Shown piece after piece: positions 43,751 to 51,951 of a stretch of 55,615 nucleotides of DNA. A program made the translations under genes and the position numbers. Source of the stretch: SAR202 cluster bacterium (GTDB lineage Bacteria > Chloroflexota > Dehalococcoidia > Lucifugimonadales > Lucifugimonadaceae); NCBI GenBank assembly GCA_008373165.1, contig RQOU01000122.1, forward strand, positions 1 through 55,615, in the 5' to 3' direction. The stretch's first letter is position 1, and each line of letters starts with the position of its first letter. The notes under the pieces were generated by a model. It worked only from the letters and a program-made list of their open reading frames with translations, was not told where the DNA came from and ran no database searches.

Positions 43751-45160
43751 TTAGAAATGGATAGCTTCGTTGGATACTGCCGCTCCGGCTTCTTTGACAG
43801 CTTCGGACAATGTCGGGTGCGCATGTGTCATCTTATGCAGTTCAAGGTTTGTGCCCTCAAGTAGCTGTAGCATTCCGATTTCAGCTATTAGTTCAGTAGC
43901 TTCGGGCCCGATGATATGTGCTCCAATTACCTCTCCTGAATCATCATCTGTGATCACTTTTGCGAAACCGTATGGCTCGCCAATTGCTACTGATTTTCCA
44001 GCTACTTGGAACGGAACTTTGCCGATTTTTATATTGATTCCTTGTTCTTTAGCTTGAGCTTCAGTAAGACCGATCGAAGCTATTTGTGGCTGGCAGTACG
44101 TGCATCTGGGCATATTGGTGTAATTGTCAATGGGAGTTGTTTCGTGACCAGCAATTGTTTCTGCCGCCACCACACCTTGATCGAAGGCTACATGCGCTAA
44201 CTGCAGCTTGCCGTTTACGTCTCCTACAGCGTATACGCCACCAACATTGGTTCTCATGTTCCCGTCTACTTCGATATATCCAGCATCGTTTGTTTTGATG
44301 CCCACGTTTTCAAGACCAATTTGATCGGTGTTGGGTTGGACTCCTACACCAAGAAGTACTTTGTCACATATGAATTCTTGTTTTTTGCCTGAGACTTCGT
44401 ATTGAACAGCGAGTCGTCCATCTTTTTTTTCAACTCCTGAAACGCCAGCGGAAGTTGCAAATTCGATTCCCTGTTGGCCGAACTGCCGTTCAAGTTCGAT
44501 AGAAACGTCTTCATCTTCTCTTGGGACAAGATGTTGGAGCATTTCAAACATCATCACATTGACGCCGTACGAGTTGAAGTAGTAAGCGAATTCACAACCT
44601 ATCGCCGAAGCTCCGATAATGGCAACGGCTTCTGGCTTTTCACGAAGTTCAAGGGCATGACGGGAGGTGATGATGTCAGTCCCATCTATTTGCAGGCTTG
44701 GTAGGCTTCGTGCTCGCGCACCGGTCGCGATAACTATATTCTTGGCTGTTAGCGTTTCACCGCCTTCAATGTCGATTTGCGTTGAGGACTTTATAATGCC
44801 TTTACCGGTTATCAACGTGATTTTGTTTTTTTTGAACAAGAATCCGATACCGCTGGTAAGAGATTTGGAGACTTTTCGACTTCGATCAATCGCCTTGCTC
44901 ATGCTAGCGGACCACTCACCGACTTCGATGCCCCAATCTTGTGCGTGGGCCACATGGTTGACTATTTCAGCGTTTTTCAAAAGTGATTTTGATGGGATGC
45001 ATCCCCAGTTTAAGCAGACTCCACCGAGTCCTCCGATTCCTGTGCCATCATCTTTTTCAACTACCGCTACACTTAGCCCCAATTGCGCACCTCTAATAGC
45101 GGCGTGATAGCCACCTGGACCTGCACCTATGACGATGATATCGAAGCTCGTTTCTGACAT
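43751..45160 (-). CDS. lpdA: Dihydrolipoamide dehydrogenase (E3)
   Basis: A 469-residue flavoprotein disulfide reductase. FAD motif VIGAGPGGYHAAIRGAQLG, redox disulfide GGVCLNWGCIPSKSLLKN (CxxxxC, residues ~46-55), NAD-binding AIIGASAIGCEFAYYFNSYG, second FAD motif YAVGDVNG, and C-terminal HAHPTLSEAVKEAG with the active-site His. It reoxidises dihydrolipoyl groups of E2; this is the only E3 in the window and could complete the aco complex at 11.6-15.9 kb. The ATG at 45160, with AGGA eight bases upstream, was chosen over a longer frame to 45199. Confidence 0.95.
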   Translation of the reverse strand: MSETSFDIIVIGAGPGGYHAAIRGAQLGLSVAVVEKDDGTGIGGLGGVCLNWGCIPSKSLLKNAEIVNHVAHAQDWGIEVGEWSASMSKAIDRSRKVSKSLTSGIGFLFKKNKITLITGKGIIKSSTQIDIEGGETLTAKNIVIATGARARSLPSLQIDGTDIITSRHALELREKPEAVAIIGASAIGCEFAYYFNSYGVNVMMFEMLQHLVPREDEDVSIELERQFGQQGIEFATSAGVSGVEKKDGRLAVQYEVSGKKQEFICDKVLLGVGVQPNTDQIGLENVGIKTNDAGYIEVDGNMRTNVGGVYAVGDVNGKLQLAHVAFDQGVVAAETIAGHETTPIDNYTNMPRCTYCQPQIASIGLTEAQAKEQGINIKIGKVPFQVAGKSVAIGEPYGFAKVITDDDSGEVIGAHIIGPEATELIAEIGMLQLLEGTNLELHKMTHAHPTLSEAVKEAGAAVSNEAIHF

Positions 45161-45411
45161 TCGAAATATTCCTACGATTAGCCCGGTCAAGCCAGACAAT
45201 CAATTTAAATGTGTATCTAAGTTGAAGAAATTTACTGGATTATCTATTGAAATTGTTTTGTAAGTTACGAAATCAACCTCGAGATTATACGTTTGAATTC
45301 AACCGGCAAACAATGCCAATCCTAACTTATCGCCCTATCTCTCAAGTCTCAGACAGGGTGTTTAAGTGGAGACCATAAACAAATGCAATTGAATAAAACT
45401 TATTGCGTGAG

Positions 45412-45690
45412 TTAATCGTCCAGTTCGTTATCGCCTGTGTACAACGCTGTGTCAAAAATTTTATACAGTCGAGCTCCGATAACCGCCACTGCTACACCGA
45501 TCGGTGCAATTACTATGAAAATAATTGCTGCTACAACAGCAGATGGGATCCAGCTGTCAGGACATTTTCTGATACCTGAACATAGCCAAACACTAGTCAG
45601 GCCGTAGCCCAATGCAATCATCAAGCCTACCGTTGAGCCCAGAATCAATCCCACTATGGCCGGACGTCTTTTATGAACAAAATTAAACAT
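45412..45690 (-). CDS. Small membrane protein of unknown function
   Basis: A 92-residue protein with two hydrophobic segments (PAIVGLILGSTVGLMIALGY and WIPSAVVAAIIFIVIAPIGV), a Cys-containing loop between them (LCSGIRKCPD) and an acidic C-terminus (TGDNELDD). No family is recognised. It stands alone between lpdA and the aminotransferase gene, with gaps of about 250 and 145 bp. The two loop Cys could form a disulfide outside the cytoplasm. Confidence 0.55.
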   Translation of the reverse strand: MFNFVHKRRPAIVGLILGSTVGLMIALGYGLTSVWLCSGIRKCPDSWIPSAVVAAIIFIVIAPIGVAVAVIGARLYKIFDTALYTGDNELDD

Positions 45691-45835
45691 CGCAATTCAA
45701 CCGTATCGTGAACTTTGCCAAACTGCACCATTTAACTAGTACTTATATTCACTGCAACACTGCTAGCTATATTTCTTTTTTTGATTAACAATCAGTATTC
45801 AAATAATTAAAAGCTTAGACCCGAACTGAAATTTG

Positions 45836-47215
45836 ATGACAATTCCAGCAGCTAACGACCCAAAATCCTTACGCCAAGCCGTACTTGATCACATGCATGT
45901 TGGCATGACCAATCACACTATTCTTGCGGAGGAAGGCGGACCTCTTTTGATGGAGTCGGCCGACGGTATATATGTAACTGATGTTGAAGGCAATAAATTT
46001 ATTGATGGCATATCAGGTATGTACTTTCGCAACGCTGGCCATGGTCGTGAGGAAATTGCTAAAGCTATTTACGACCAGCTATCCAGCGTAAGTATGAATG
46101 TCTATTCAGGTGCCACGCCAAAGACTATCCAGCTTGCTGCCAAGTTATCTGAAATAACTCCGGGTGACCTTACACGCACGTTCTTTTGCCAGGGTGGCTC
46201 AGAGGCCAATGAGTCATCACTTAAAATGGCGCAGGCATATCATGTGCGTAGAGGCGATGCTGGCCGTTACAAAGTGATTTCTCGTCGTGGTTCCTACCAT
46301 GGTTCGACTTATGGAACTATGTGGTTGGGTGGGCACCCCGGATTTCCACGCATCGACTATCAACCTAAACCAGCGAATGTTGTGACCGTTGGACAGCCGC
46401 ATTATTATCACGATGAATATGGAGCTTCATCACCAGAAGAGAATGGCAAGCGCGCTGCAGAGGAAATTGAACAGGCGATTATATTTGAAGGACCTGAGTC
46501 TGTTTCGGCCGTTATTGGAGAGCCTGTATCGCAACCTCTTGGAGGTGTCGTACCGCCGTCCAATTACTGGCCGATGGTACGTGACATATGTGACAAGTAT
46601 GGTGTGTTGTTGATTTTTGATGAGGTGATTACGGGTTTTGGACGCCTTGGTGAATGGTTTGGTGCGGATTTTGTAGGAGTTACTCCTGACATTATGAGCT
46701 TCGCTAAGGGCATCACATCGGGTTACTTCCCTGTGGGCGGTTCGATCTCCACACAGCAGGTGGCTGATGCCTTCGCTGGTGGACCCGAAAAGGTGTGGAG
46801 TCACATGTATACGTATTCAGCTCACCCAGGTGGAGCAGCAGCAGCCTTCGCAAACTTAGCTATAGTTGAGCGAGAGAATTTAGTTGATAACGCCCGTATC
46901 CGAGGTGAGCAAATCTCCGAGAGTTTACTTGCTATGAAAGATAAACATCCAATTATTGGTGATGTACGTGGAGTGGGGCTTATTCAGGGCATTGAATTTG
47001 TGAAAGACCGTCAAACGAAGGAGCATTTTGATTCCTCAGTTGGCGTAAACGCCATGCTCACTGAAGAACTAAGAAAACGCGGGGTTTGGATACGAGTTCC
47101 AGCCTATATTCTGCCGATTGCTCCACCTCTCACAATTACGGCTGATGAGGCTGAGACTCTGTGTAGCGTTATTGACGAATCGCTTGGAGCGGTTGAGCAG
47201 CGGTTGGGCTTGTAG
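45836..47215 (+). CDS. Class III PLP-dependent aminotransferase
   Basis: A 459-residue fold-type I aminotransferase of subgroup III. ISGMYFRNAGHGREEIA, FFCQGGSEANESSLKMA (cofactor-binding loop), LLIFDEVITGFGRLGEWFGA and MSFAKGITSGYFPVGGSI with the PLP-binding Lys are clear. Its likely role is transfer of an omega-amino group from a beta-alanine, GABA, taurine or amine-type donor to pyruvate or another keto acid; the exact donor is unknown. The ATG at 45836 was chosen; the codon before it in frame is TTG. The following gap holds a short direct repeat. Confidence 0.9.
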   Translation: MTIPAANDPKSLRQAVLDHMHVGMTNHTILAEEGGPLLMESADGIYVTDVEGNKFIDGISGMYFRNAGHGREEIAKAIYDQLSSVSMNVYSGATPKTIQLAAKLSEITPGDLTRTFFCQGGSEANESSLKMAQAYHVRRGDAGRYKVISRRGSYHGSTYGTMWLGGHPGFPRIDYQPKPANVVTVGQPHYYHDEYGASSPEENGKRAAEEIEQAIIFEGPESVSAVIGEPVSQPLGGVVPPSNYWPMVRDICDKYGVLLIFDEVITGFGRLGEWFGADFVGVTPDIMSFAKGITSGYFPVGGSISTQQVADAFAGGPEKVWSHMYTYSAHPGGAAAAFANLAIVERENLVDNARIRGEQISESLLAMKDKHPIIGDVRGVGLIQGIEFVKDRQTKEHFDSSVGVNAMLTEELRKRGVWIRVPAYILPIAPPLTITADEAETLCSVIDESLGAVEQRLGL

Positions 47216-47279
47216 ACTGTGTTACTAAGGCATTATTCAGTTGTGATTTTACCTTCATGTAAAGATGGTCAGCCATCTG

Positions 47280-47327
47280 TGCGCTTCATTGTTTGGTTGT
47301 GAACGATTCATGCGCTTCATTGTTTGG
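47280..47327. repeat. Direct repeat upstream of an MFS gene
   Basis: TGCGCTTCATTGTTTGG occurs at 47280-47296 and again at 47311-47327, a 17-bp perfect direct repeat with a 31-bp period, just after a small hairpin AGATGG-TCAG-CCATCT at about 47263-47278. It lies about 50-95 bp before the MFS gene and could be a short tandem duplication or paired regulator sites. Confidence 0.5.
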
Positions 47328-47374
47328 CTGGACATATACCCCGTTCAACTCATTCGTTTATTGCGACGTAAAGT

Positions 47375-48751
47375 TTGTTTGCTGTGACAGAAAACACTTC
47401 TCATACTGCACAGTACGATGGCAGTACTTCCGATAACCAACCTAAAGATTCCGGGGATTTACATCCTTCTGATGATCAAAAACCTACATCGCTTGGCTTG
47501 ATGTATGGGTTGTCTGCAGGTCATGGGATCAAGCATTTTGGTCAAGGCGCGCTATTAGTCATGATTCCGAGCATAAGGGCAACATTAGGACTTTCAGATG
47601 TTGCTGTGGGCGGTATGTCTTCGGCTCAATCGATATCGTCGGGGATCGCAAATATTCCAGCTGGCATTCTTACGGATATGTTTCGTAAAAAAATTGCGTG
47701 GATTCTTTTTGCTTCGATGATGATGGTTGGTGTTGGATATTTTCTGATTGCTATATCACCTGTTTACTGGGCACTCCTGGTTGGAGTGGTGATCGTCGGA
47801 TTCGGGACTTCTATGTGGCATGCGCCTGCGTTTGGCACGTTGGCGGCTAGATATCCTGAGCGTCGCGGTTTTGCTATGGCAGCACACTTAACGGGCGCGC
47901 AGATAGGCAATACTGTTTCTCCATTAATCATCGGATTCTTATTGGCGGGGACGATCGGGTCCTGGGTTATTTTTGGTGGAATAGAGTGGAGATGGATTGC
48001 TGCATTTATATCGGTTCCGATGGTTGTGACCGCTTTAGCGGTTATTTCGAGATTCAAAACTGCAGGTATTGAGGCTAAAGGAGATGTCGCGCTTTCGGAT
48101 TACTTTAGATCCGCAGGGCAAACTGCAGGTATTGAGGCTAAAGAAGATGTCACGCTTTCGGATTACTTTAGATCCGCAGGGCGCCTTGTCAGTAATCGTG
48201 GTGTTTTAGGTATGGCTTTATTGGGTGCCATGCGTGGAGCAGTACACACGTCATTTCAAGTATTTCTCGTTATATACATGCGTGAAGAACTTAGCTACTC
48301 GGATACTTTTGTTGGCTTGCATGTTGCATTGATAACCATGGCGGGAATTATTTCGACACCAATCATGGGTAACGTATCTGATCGGGTGGGACGCCGGCCT
48401 GTAATAGCGTTCGCAATGACTGCGATGACGATCTTGATATTTCTTTTCTTATTATTTGACTCAGGATGGAGCATGACTGCATTAATCGCAGTGCTGGGCC
48501 TCTTTTTCTTTTCAGTAATGCCGATCATAAACGCTGCTGCGATGGATATGATTGATAAAGGATCCGAAGGGTCTGGAACCGCTTTGATGTTCACAGGCGG
48601 AGCAGTTATTGGATCATTGACACCGATTGCAGCTGGTTTTATCAATCAGTCAAATGGATTTCAGGGGGTGGTGATCTTTGCAGGAATTATAGCTGCGGCC
48701 GGAGCGATACTTTCACTAGTTTTACCAATGAAACCCCAAGCTAAGGCTTAG
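47375..48751 (+). CDS. MFS transporter with internal tandem duplication
   Basis: A 458-residue MFS protein with about 12 hydrophobic segments. The helix 2-3 loop GILTDMFRKKIAW and the equivalent second-half motif GNVSDRVGRRPVIAFAM are typical MFS signatures. An N-terminal ~40-residue hydrophilic stretch rich in Ser, Asp and Gln precedes helix 1. In the central cytoplasmic loop between helices 6 and 7 the 21-residue unit TAGIEAKGDVALSDYFRSAG+Q is repeated in tandem (second copy differs at two inner positions), adding 63 bp. The start is TTG at 47375 or GTG at 47384; no clear Shine-Dalgarno sequence. Substrate unknown. Confidence 0.85.
   Translation: MFAVTENTSHTAQYDGSTSDNQPKDSGDLHPSDDQKPTSLGLMYGLSAGHGIKHFGQGALLVMIPSIRATLGLSDVAVGGMSSAQSISSGIANIPAGILTDMFRKKIAWILFASMMMVGVGYFLIAISPVYWALLVGVVIVGFGTSMWHAPAFGTLAARYPERRGFAMAAHLTGAQIGNTVSPLIIGFLLAGTIGSWVIFGGIEWRWIAAFISVPMVVTALAVISRFKTAGIEAKGDVALSDYFRSAGQTAGIEAKEDVTLSDYFRSAGRLVSNRGVLGMALLGAMRGAVHTSFQVFLVIYMREELSYSDTFVGLHVALITMAGIISTPIMGNVSDRVGRRPVIAFAMTAMTILIFLFLLFDSGWSMTALIAVLGLFFFSVMPIINAAAMDMIDKGSEGSGTALMFTGGAVIGSLTPIAAGFINQSNGFQGVVIFAGIIAAAGAILSLVLPMKPQAKA
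48058..48183 (+). repeat. 63-bp in-frame tandem duplication inside the MFS gene
   Basis: Unit 1 is 48058-48120 and unit 2 is 48121-48183. They differ at three positions by eye, so the duplication is recent or held by exchange. It keeps the frame and adds 21 residues (TAGIEAK, then DVALSDYF against DVTLSDYF) to the central loop of the transporter. Confidence 0.9.
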
Positions 48752-48860
48752 GTGCCTTTTTTGCTCAAGTGAACGTAATTTAATACCTATTTGTCGACGT
48801 AATGGTTAAAAAGTTTTACTTTTCTAAGCGGAAGAAAATTAGTCTTATCAGGATTTATTT

Positions 48861-49703
48861 ATGAAAGCCATCGATATACATGCTCATATTCCTCGAATGC
48901 CGGGTCTTTCTGAATACGGTATTGAGCCAGGTCTGCGTCAAATGTTCCGTATGGCTGATGAGTCAATAAGTATTGAGAAGATGGTTGAGACCTATCGTGC
49001 TATCGATACTAAGGCTGTGATTTTTTCTGTTGATGCCGAAACTGAAACAGGAGATTTACCCGATCCGAACGATTATGTGGCCCAGACAGTAGATTCCTAT
49101 CCGGATGTGTTCATTGGATTTTGTAGCGTGGATCCTCGCAAGGGCAAAGCAGCGGTTGAAGAATTGGAACGTTCGGTACTATCTCTCGGGTTACGGGGTT
49201 TGAAACTTCATCCGATTCATCAAGCTTTTTTTCCTGATGACCCTGCGTTTATCCCATTATTTGCTAAAGCTGAAGAACTTGGAATACCTGTACTTATGCA
49301 TTCGGGGTACGCTGCAGCAGGCGCCAACGCGCCAGGTGGAGGAGGCTTTGAACTTGCATACTCACGCCCTATACCGCATGTCGATTCACTGGCGGCACGA
49401 CATCCTAACTTAACGATTATCATGGCTCATCCGGCATGGCCGTGGATCCAGGAGCAGGTCGCAGTTGCATTACACAAATCAAATGTTTTCATAGATCTCT
49501 CAGGTTGGGCTCCACGTTATATACCGAAAGAATTGATCTCAGAAGCTAGCGGTCGATTAAGAAAAAAGATTTTATTTGGGTCTGACTATCCGTATATCTC
49601 ACCGGTTACTTGGTTGGAGCAGTTTCAGGAGCTAGATATTCGTGATGAGTCTCGTCCACTTATACTTCATGACAATGCTGCCAGAATACTGAATTTGGCT
49701 TAG
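48861..49703 (+). CDS. Amidohydrolase family protein (COG2159-like)
   Basis: A 280-residue TIM-barrel metal hydrolase/decarboxylase-like protein. The N-terminal AIDIHAHIPRMPG gives the HxH pair; GLKLHPIHQAFFPDD, VLMHSGYAAAGAN, MAHPAWPWIQEQ and LFGSDYPYISPVTW (catalytic Asp) follow. Such proteins include aminocarboxymuconate-semialdehyde decarboxylase and related enzymes, so decarboxylation and hydrolysis are both possible. ATG at 48861 follows an AT-rich stretch. A strong inverted repeat lies just downstream. Confidence 0.82.
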   Translation: MKAIDIHAHIPRMPGLSEYGIEPGLRQMFRMADESISIEKMVETYRAIDTKAVIFSVDAETETGDLPDPNDYVAQTVDSYPDVFIGFCSVDPRKGKAAVEELERSVLSLGLRGLKLHPIHQAFFPDDPAFIPLFAKAEELGIPVLMHSGYAAAGANAPGGGGFELAYSRPIPHVDSLAARHPNLTIIMAHPAWPWIQEQVAVALHKSNVFIDLSGWAPRYIPKELISEASGRLRKKILFGSDYPYISPVTWLEQFQELDIRDESRPLILHDNAARILNLA

Positions 49704-49740
49704 ATTGCCGTCTTACATGTGTTTATGGTGTCTTAACTTA

Positions 49741-49776
49741 ATGCGCCCCTCCGGAGGCGTAATTGGAGGGGCGCAT
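49741..49776. terminator. 12-bp inverted repeat after the amidohydrolase gene
   Basis: ATGCGCCCCTCC (49741-49752) and GGAGGGGCGCAT (49765-49776) form a perfect 12-bp stem with a 12-base loop, GC-rich, 37 bases after the stop codon. No T-tract follows on either strand, so it is not a standard intrinsic terminator; it may stabilise mRNA ends or work with Rho. Confidence 0.5.
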
Positions 49777-49954
49777 GGGCTCTTAGCGGAGACTGTGTAA
49801 GTAATTTTTGAGCCATAAAATTACTCACGGCGTGAGGGTTGTGTGTCCGCACAAACCTCAGCATTTCATTGTTTTGTCTCTACGCGATATCTGGTTTTGT
49901 CGTTGATCTCCCTATGTGATGTAGTGGGGTTGGCTTTAGTTTGTACTAGGTTTG

Positions 49955-50863
49955 CTACACACGTATTTCAGTGGGTGTCGACAATTGTTGAGGCACAGCT
50001 GTTGTTGCTGCCATGCCTCCATTGAGAGTCATGAGTGCCGACTTCAACCGGCTATCTAGAATTCTTAGGCTGCTGATTAGTTTCAAACGTCGGTATTCAG
50101 GGATAACTTGTAATTGCAGCGCGTCTAATTCACCAGCGATTTTTAATACGGCATTTTCAATTAGGGCTGTATCTGCTTCGACAGGTCTTGCCCTTTGAAA
50201 TACCGGAGTTGGTTCTGGGTCAGCTTCAGCCGCTCGCTTACCATTCACGACTTCTTCAATAATGTCTTCGATTGAGAGAGTACTTGAAGTTTTAGCTCGC
50301 CCAACAATTCTTTCGACATGAACACTAGAGAGACGACCTTCGATGAACGGCTGAGCTATTTCTCGTTGTCGGGCATGATCTTCGATATCCGCGATAGAGC
50401 GTGCTTCTTTGAAGGTCAGTTCTCCAGTATTCACCTTTTCGCCTAGACCTGGATCTAATGTTCGTATCAGGCTTTCGTAGTGGTGAATGGTGCCAGGTGT
50501 GATTCCTGTCCGGCGAGCAAGCTCTTGCTGTGTGACACTGTGAGAATCTCTGTATTCCATGAACGCCTTGCCCAGTTCCATCGCAGGCACAAGTGATGAG
50601 TGGTACTGTTCAGCCAGTGAGAATTCCCAACGCTCTTGCGCTGTAACTTCTTCTTTAACAGTGCATTCAACTGTTAATTCGCCAGCCTCTTTTGCGGCAG
50701 TGAGTTTTCGCTGGCCTGATAAGAGCAAGTATCCATTGTCTTTGAATAAAACTACCGGATCACGCTTTGAGCGGACAGATCGAGTGCTTTCCCGTCTTGT
50801 ATTTTGGGTTTTTGATTGTGGAAGGTCTGGGTCCGGGAAGATCTGATCTATAGGAATCTTCAA
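49955..50863 (-). CDS. ParB-like DNA-binding protein (orphan)
   Basis: A 302-residue protein with an N-terminal ParB/Srx domain (IPIDQIFPDPDLPQSKTQN, DPVVLFKDNGYLLLSGQRKL, where GQRKL replaces the usual GxRR box) and a helix-turn-helix region VTQQELARRTGITPGTIHHY (residues ~119-138). The C-terminal third has a charged linker and a helical end (LKLISSLRILDSRLKSALM). No parA gene is in the window. It starts at TTG 50863, with AGGA about seven bases upstream, and diverges from a DUF5343 gene across a repeat cluster. It may be a nucleoid-occlusion/CTPase-type ParB relative or a transcription factor. Confidence 0.75.
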   Translation of the reverse strand: MKIPIDQIFPDPDLPQSKTQNTRRESTRSVRSKRDPVVLFKDNGYLLLSGQRKLTAAKEAGELTVECTVKEEVTAQERWEFSLAEQYHSSLVPAMELGKAFMEYRDSHSVTQQELARRTGITPGTIHHYESLIRTLDPGLGEKVNTGELTFKEARSIADIEDHARQREIAQPFIEGRLSSVHVERIVGRAKTSSTLSIEDIIEEVVNGKRAAEADPEPTPVFQRARPVEADTALIENAVLKIAGELDALQLQVIPEYRRLKLISSLRILDSRLKSALMTLNGGMAATTAVPQQLSTPTEIRV

Positions 50864-50958
50864 TTTGTTGTCCTATTCTTGTAGTACTGACGGGTGAATT
50901 ATTGATTTTGAAAGCCGCTCAGAAATTATTGATGCACTAACGAATACTGTTCATATTT

Positions 50959-51189
50959 CATTCCAAAACGCTGAAGAGTATTCTCCGCGTTCCAAAAAGA
51001 AGTTTCATAAACTGTCCCCGCCGGGGAAACGGCATTCCAAAATATATTTGACTTTGGAATTGCTGGGAGATACCTTAGTCGTAGGATAAGCTTGGAATGT
51101 ATAAATGTGAGTTCAAATGACACCTCAAGAACAAACTCCCGCGATTCCCCCGTACGTCCCCTATCGTACGTTCCAAACTTTTTTGGAAT
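50959..51189. repeat. Cluster of ATTCCAAA-type repeats between the ParB-like and DUF5343 genes
   Basis: The core TTCCAAA or its complement appears seven times: CATTCCAAAA 50959-50968, CGTTCCAAAA 50988-50997, CATTCCAAAA 51033-51042, TTTGGAAT 51053-51060 and TTGGAATG 51092-51099 (reverse orientation), CGTTCCAAA 51169-51177 and TTTTGGAAT 51181-51189. The last two form a hairpin. One reverse copy overlaps the last base of a candidate -35 TTGACT (51048-51053); the -10 is weak (TACCTT 51071-51076). The pattern looks like sites for one DNA-binding protein, possibly the divergent ParB-like protein. Spacing is irregular, so they are not classical iterons. Confidence 0.55.
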
Positions 51190-51878
51190 TTCTACTTGAA
51201 GAGGGTATTCCTGGAAGAATCGATAAAACAGTTTGGGGCCCGAGGTTTTCAGGTAGCTCAGGTACTCAATTGATGACCGCTTTGAAAGTTCTTGAGTTGG
51301 TTGATTCTGAAGCTCATCCTGACGATAAGCTTGATCGGCTCGTACATGCCGAAGGTGAAGAACGGCGAGCATTACTGCGCAATATTCTCGAGGGGTTTTA
51401 CACGCCAGTTTTCGAACTAGATTTGTCTCGTGCGAGCAAAGGCCAATTTCGTGATGCATTTAGAAGGTTTGGAACGAAAGAAGGCGTATTGACGAAATGC
51501 GAAGCCTTTTTTATACGTGCTGCACAGGCGGCTGGCATAAAGCTTTCACAGCGAATTCTCGCTGGTCGCCATGGAGCTGGAAAATTACGTAATTCAGCGA
51601 CTGCTGCTCGTTCGCGTGCAGTGACAGCACAGCCTGTTAATACAGGAAAAAATGAACGGCTGGAAGATGCTGATTCTGCCTCACCAGAGCTATCGACACA
51701 ATTGGAGCTAGCTGATCGCATTCTAGCGAAATATCCTGATTTTGATCCATCTTGGGATCCATCTGTGCAGACCAGGTGGCTTGAAGGTATGACTCGTTTG
51801 TACGAAGGTTTGTCTGTTGGCGGATCGGATCGCTTGAGCGATCGTGAAGTAGTTGATGGAGATATTCCCTTAACGTGA
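51117..51878 (+). CDS. DUF5343 family protein
   Basis: A 253-residue protein whose first ~130 residues fit DUF5343: PYVPYRTFQTFLEFLLEEGI, PGRIDKTVWGPRFSGSSG, LMTALKVLELVDSEAHPDDK and ILEGFYTPVFELDLSRAS. It looks like a winged-helix-containing helical domain and may bind DNA or another protein. The C-terminal ~90 residues are low-complexity (RNSATAARSRAVTAQPVNTG) followed by an acidic helix (STQLELADRILAKYPDFDP). Function unknown. It ends at a strong bidirectional terminator and faces groEL. Confidence 0.7.
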   Translation: MTPQEQTPAIPPYVPYRTFQTFLEFLLEEGIPGRIDKTVWGPRFSGSSGTQLMTALKVLELVDSEAHPDDKLDRLVHAEGEERRALLRNILEGFYTPVFELDLSRASKGQFRDAFRRFGTKEGVLTKCEAFFIRAAQAAGIKLSQRILAGRHGAGKLRNSATAARSRAVTAQPVNTGKNERLEDADSASPELSTQLELADRILAKYPDFDPSWDPSVQTRWLEGMTRLYEGLSVGGSDRLSDREVVDGDIPLT

Positions 51879-51897
51879 TTGAGTTGGTTTTTGAGAA

Positions 51898-51930
51898 AAA
51901 AAGGCCGCTCCAAATCGGAGCGGCCTTTTT
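51898..51930. terminator. Strong bidirectional intrinsic terminator
   Basis: AAAAAGGCCGCTCC (51898-51911) pairs with GGAGCGGCCTTTTT (51917-51930) around AAATC. This 14-bp stem has a T-tract on both strands, so it can end both the DUF5343 transcript (+) and the groES-groEL transcript (-). Confidence 0.92.
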
Positions 51931-51951
51931 AAATACCTTTGAAAGGAGAGG

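Noticed and set aside
44667-45107. Plus-strand open frame inside lpdA
   Set aside because: Antisense to the FAD-binding and disulfide region of a clear E3 gene.
50926-51459. A 177-residue open frame on the minus strand
   Set aside because: It overlaps the start of the DUF5343 gene and the repeat cluster and has no recognisable domain or hydrophobic pattern; it looks like a shadow frame.
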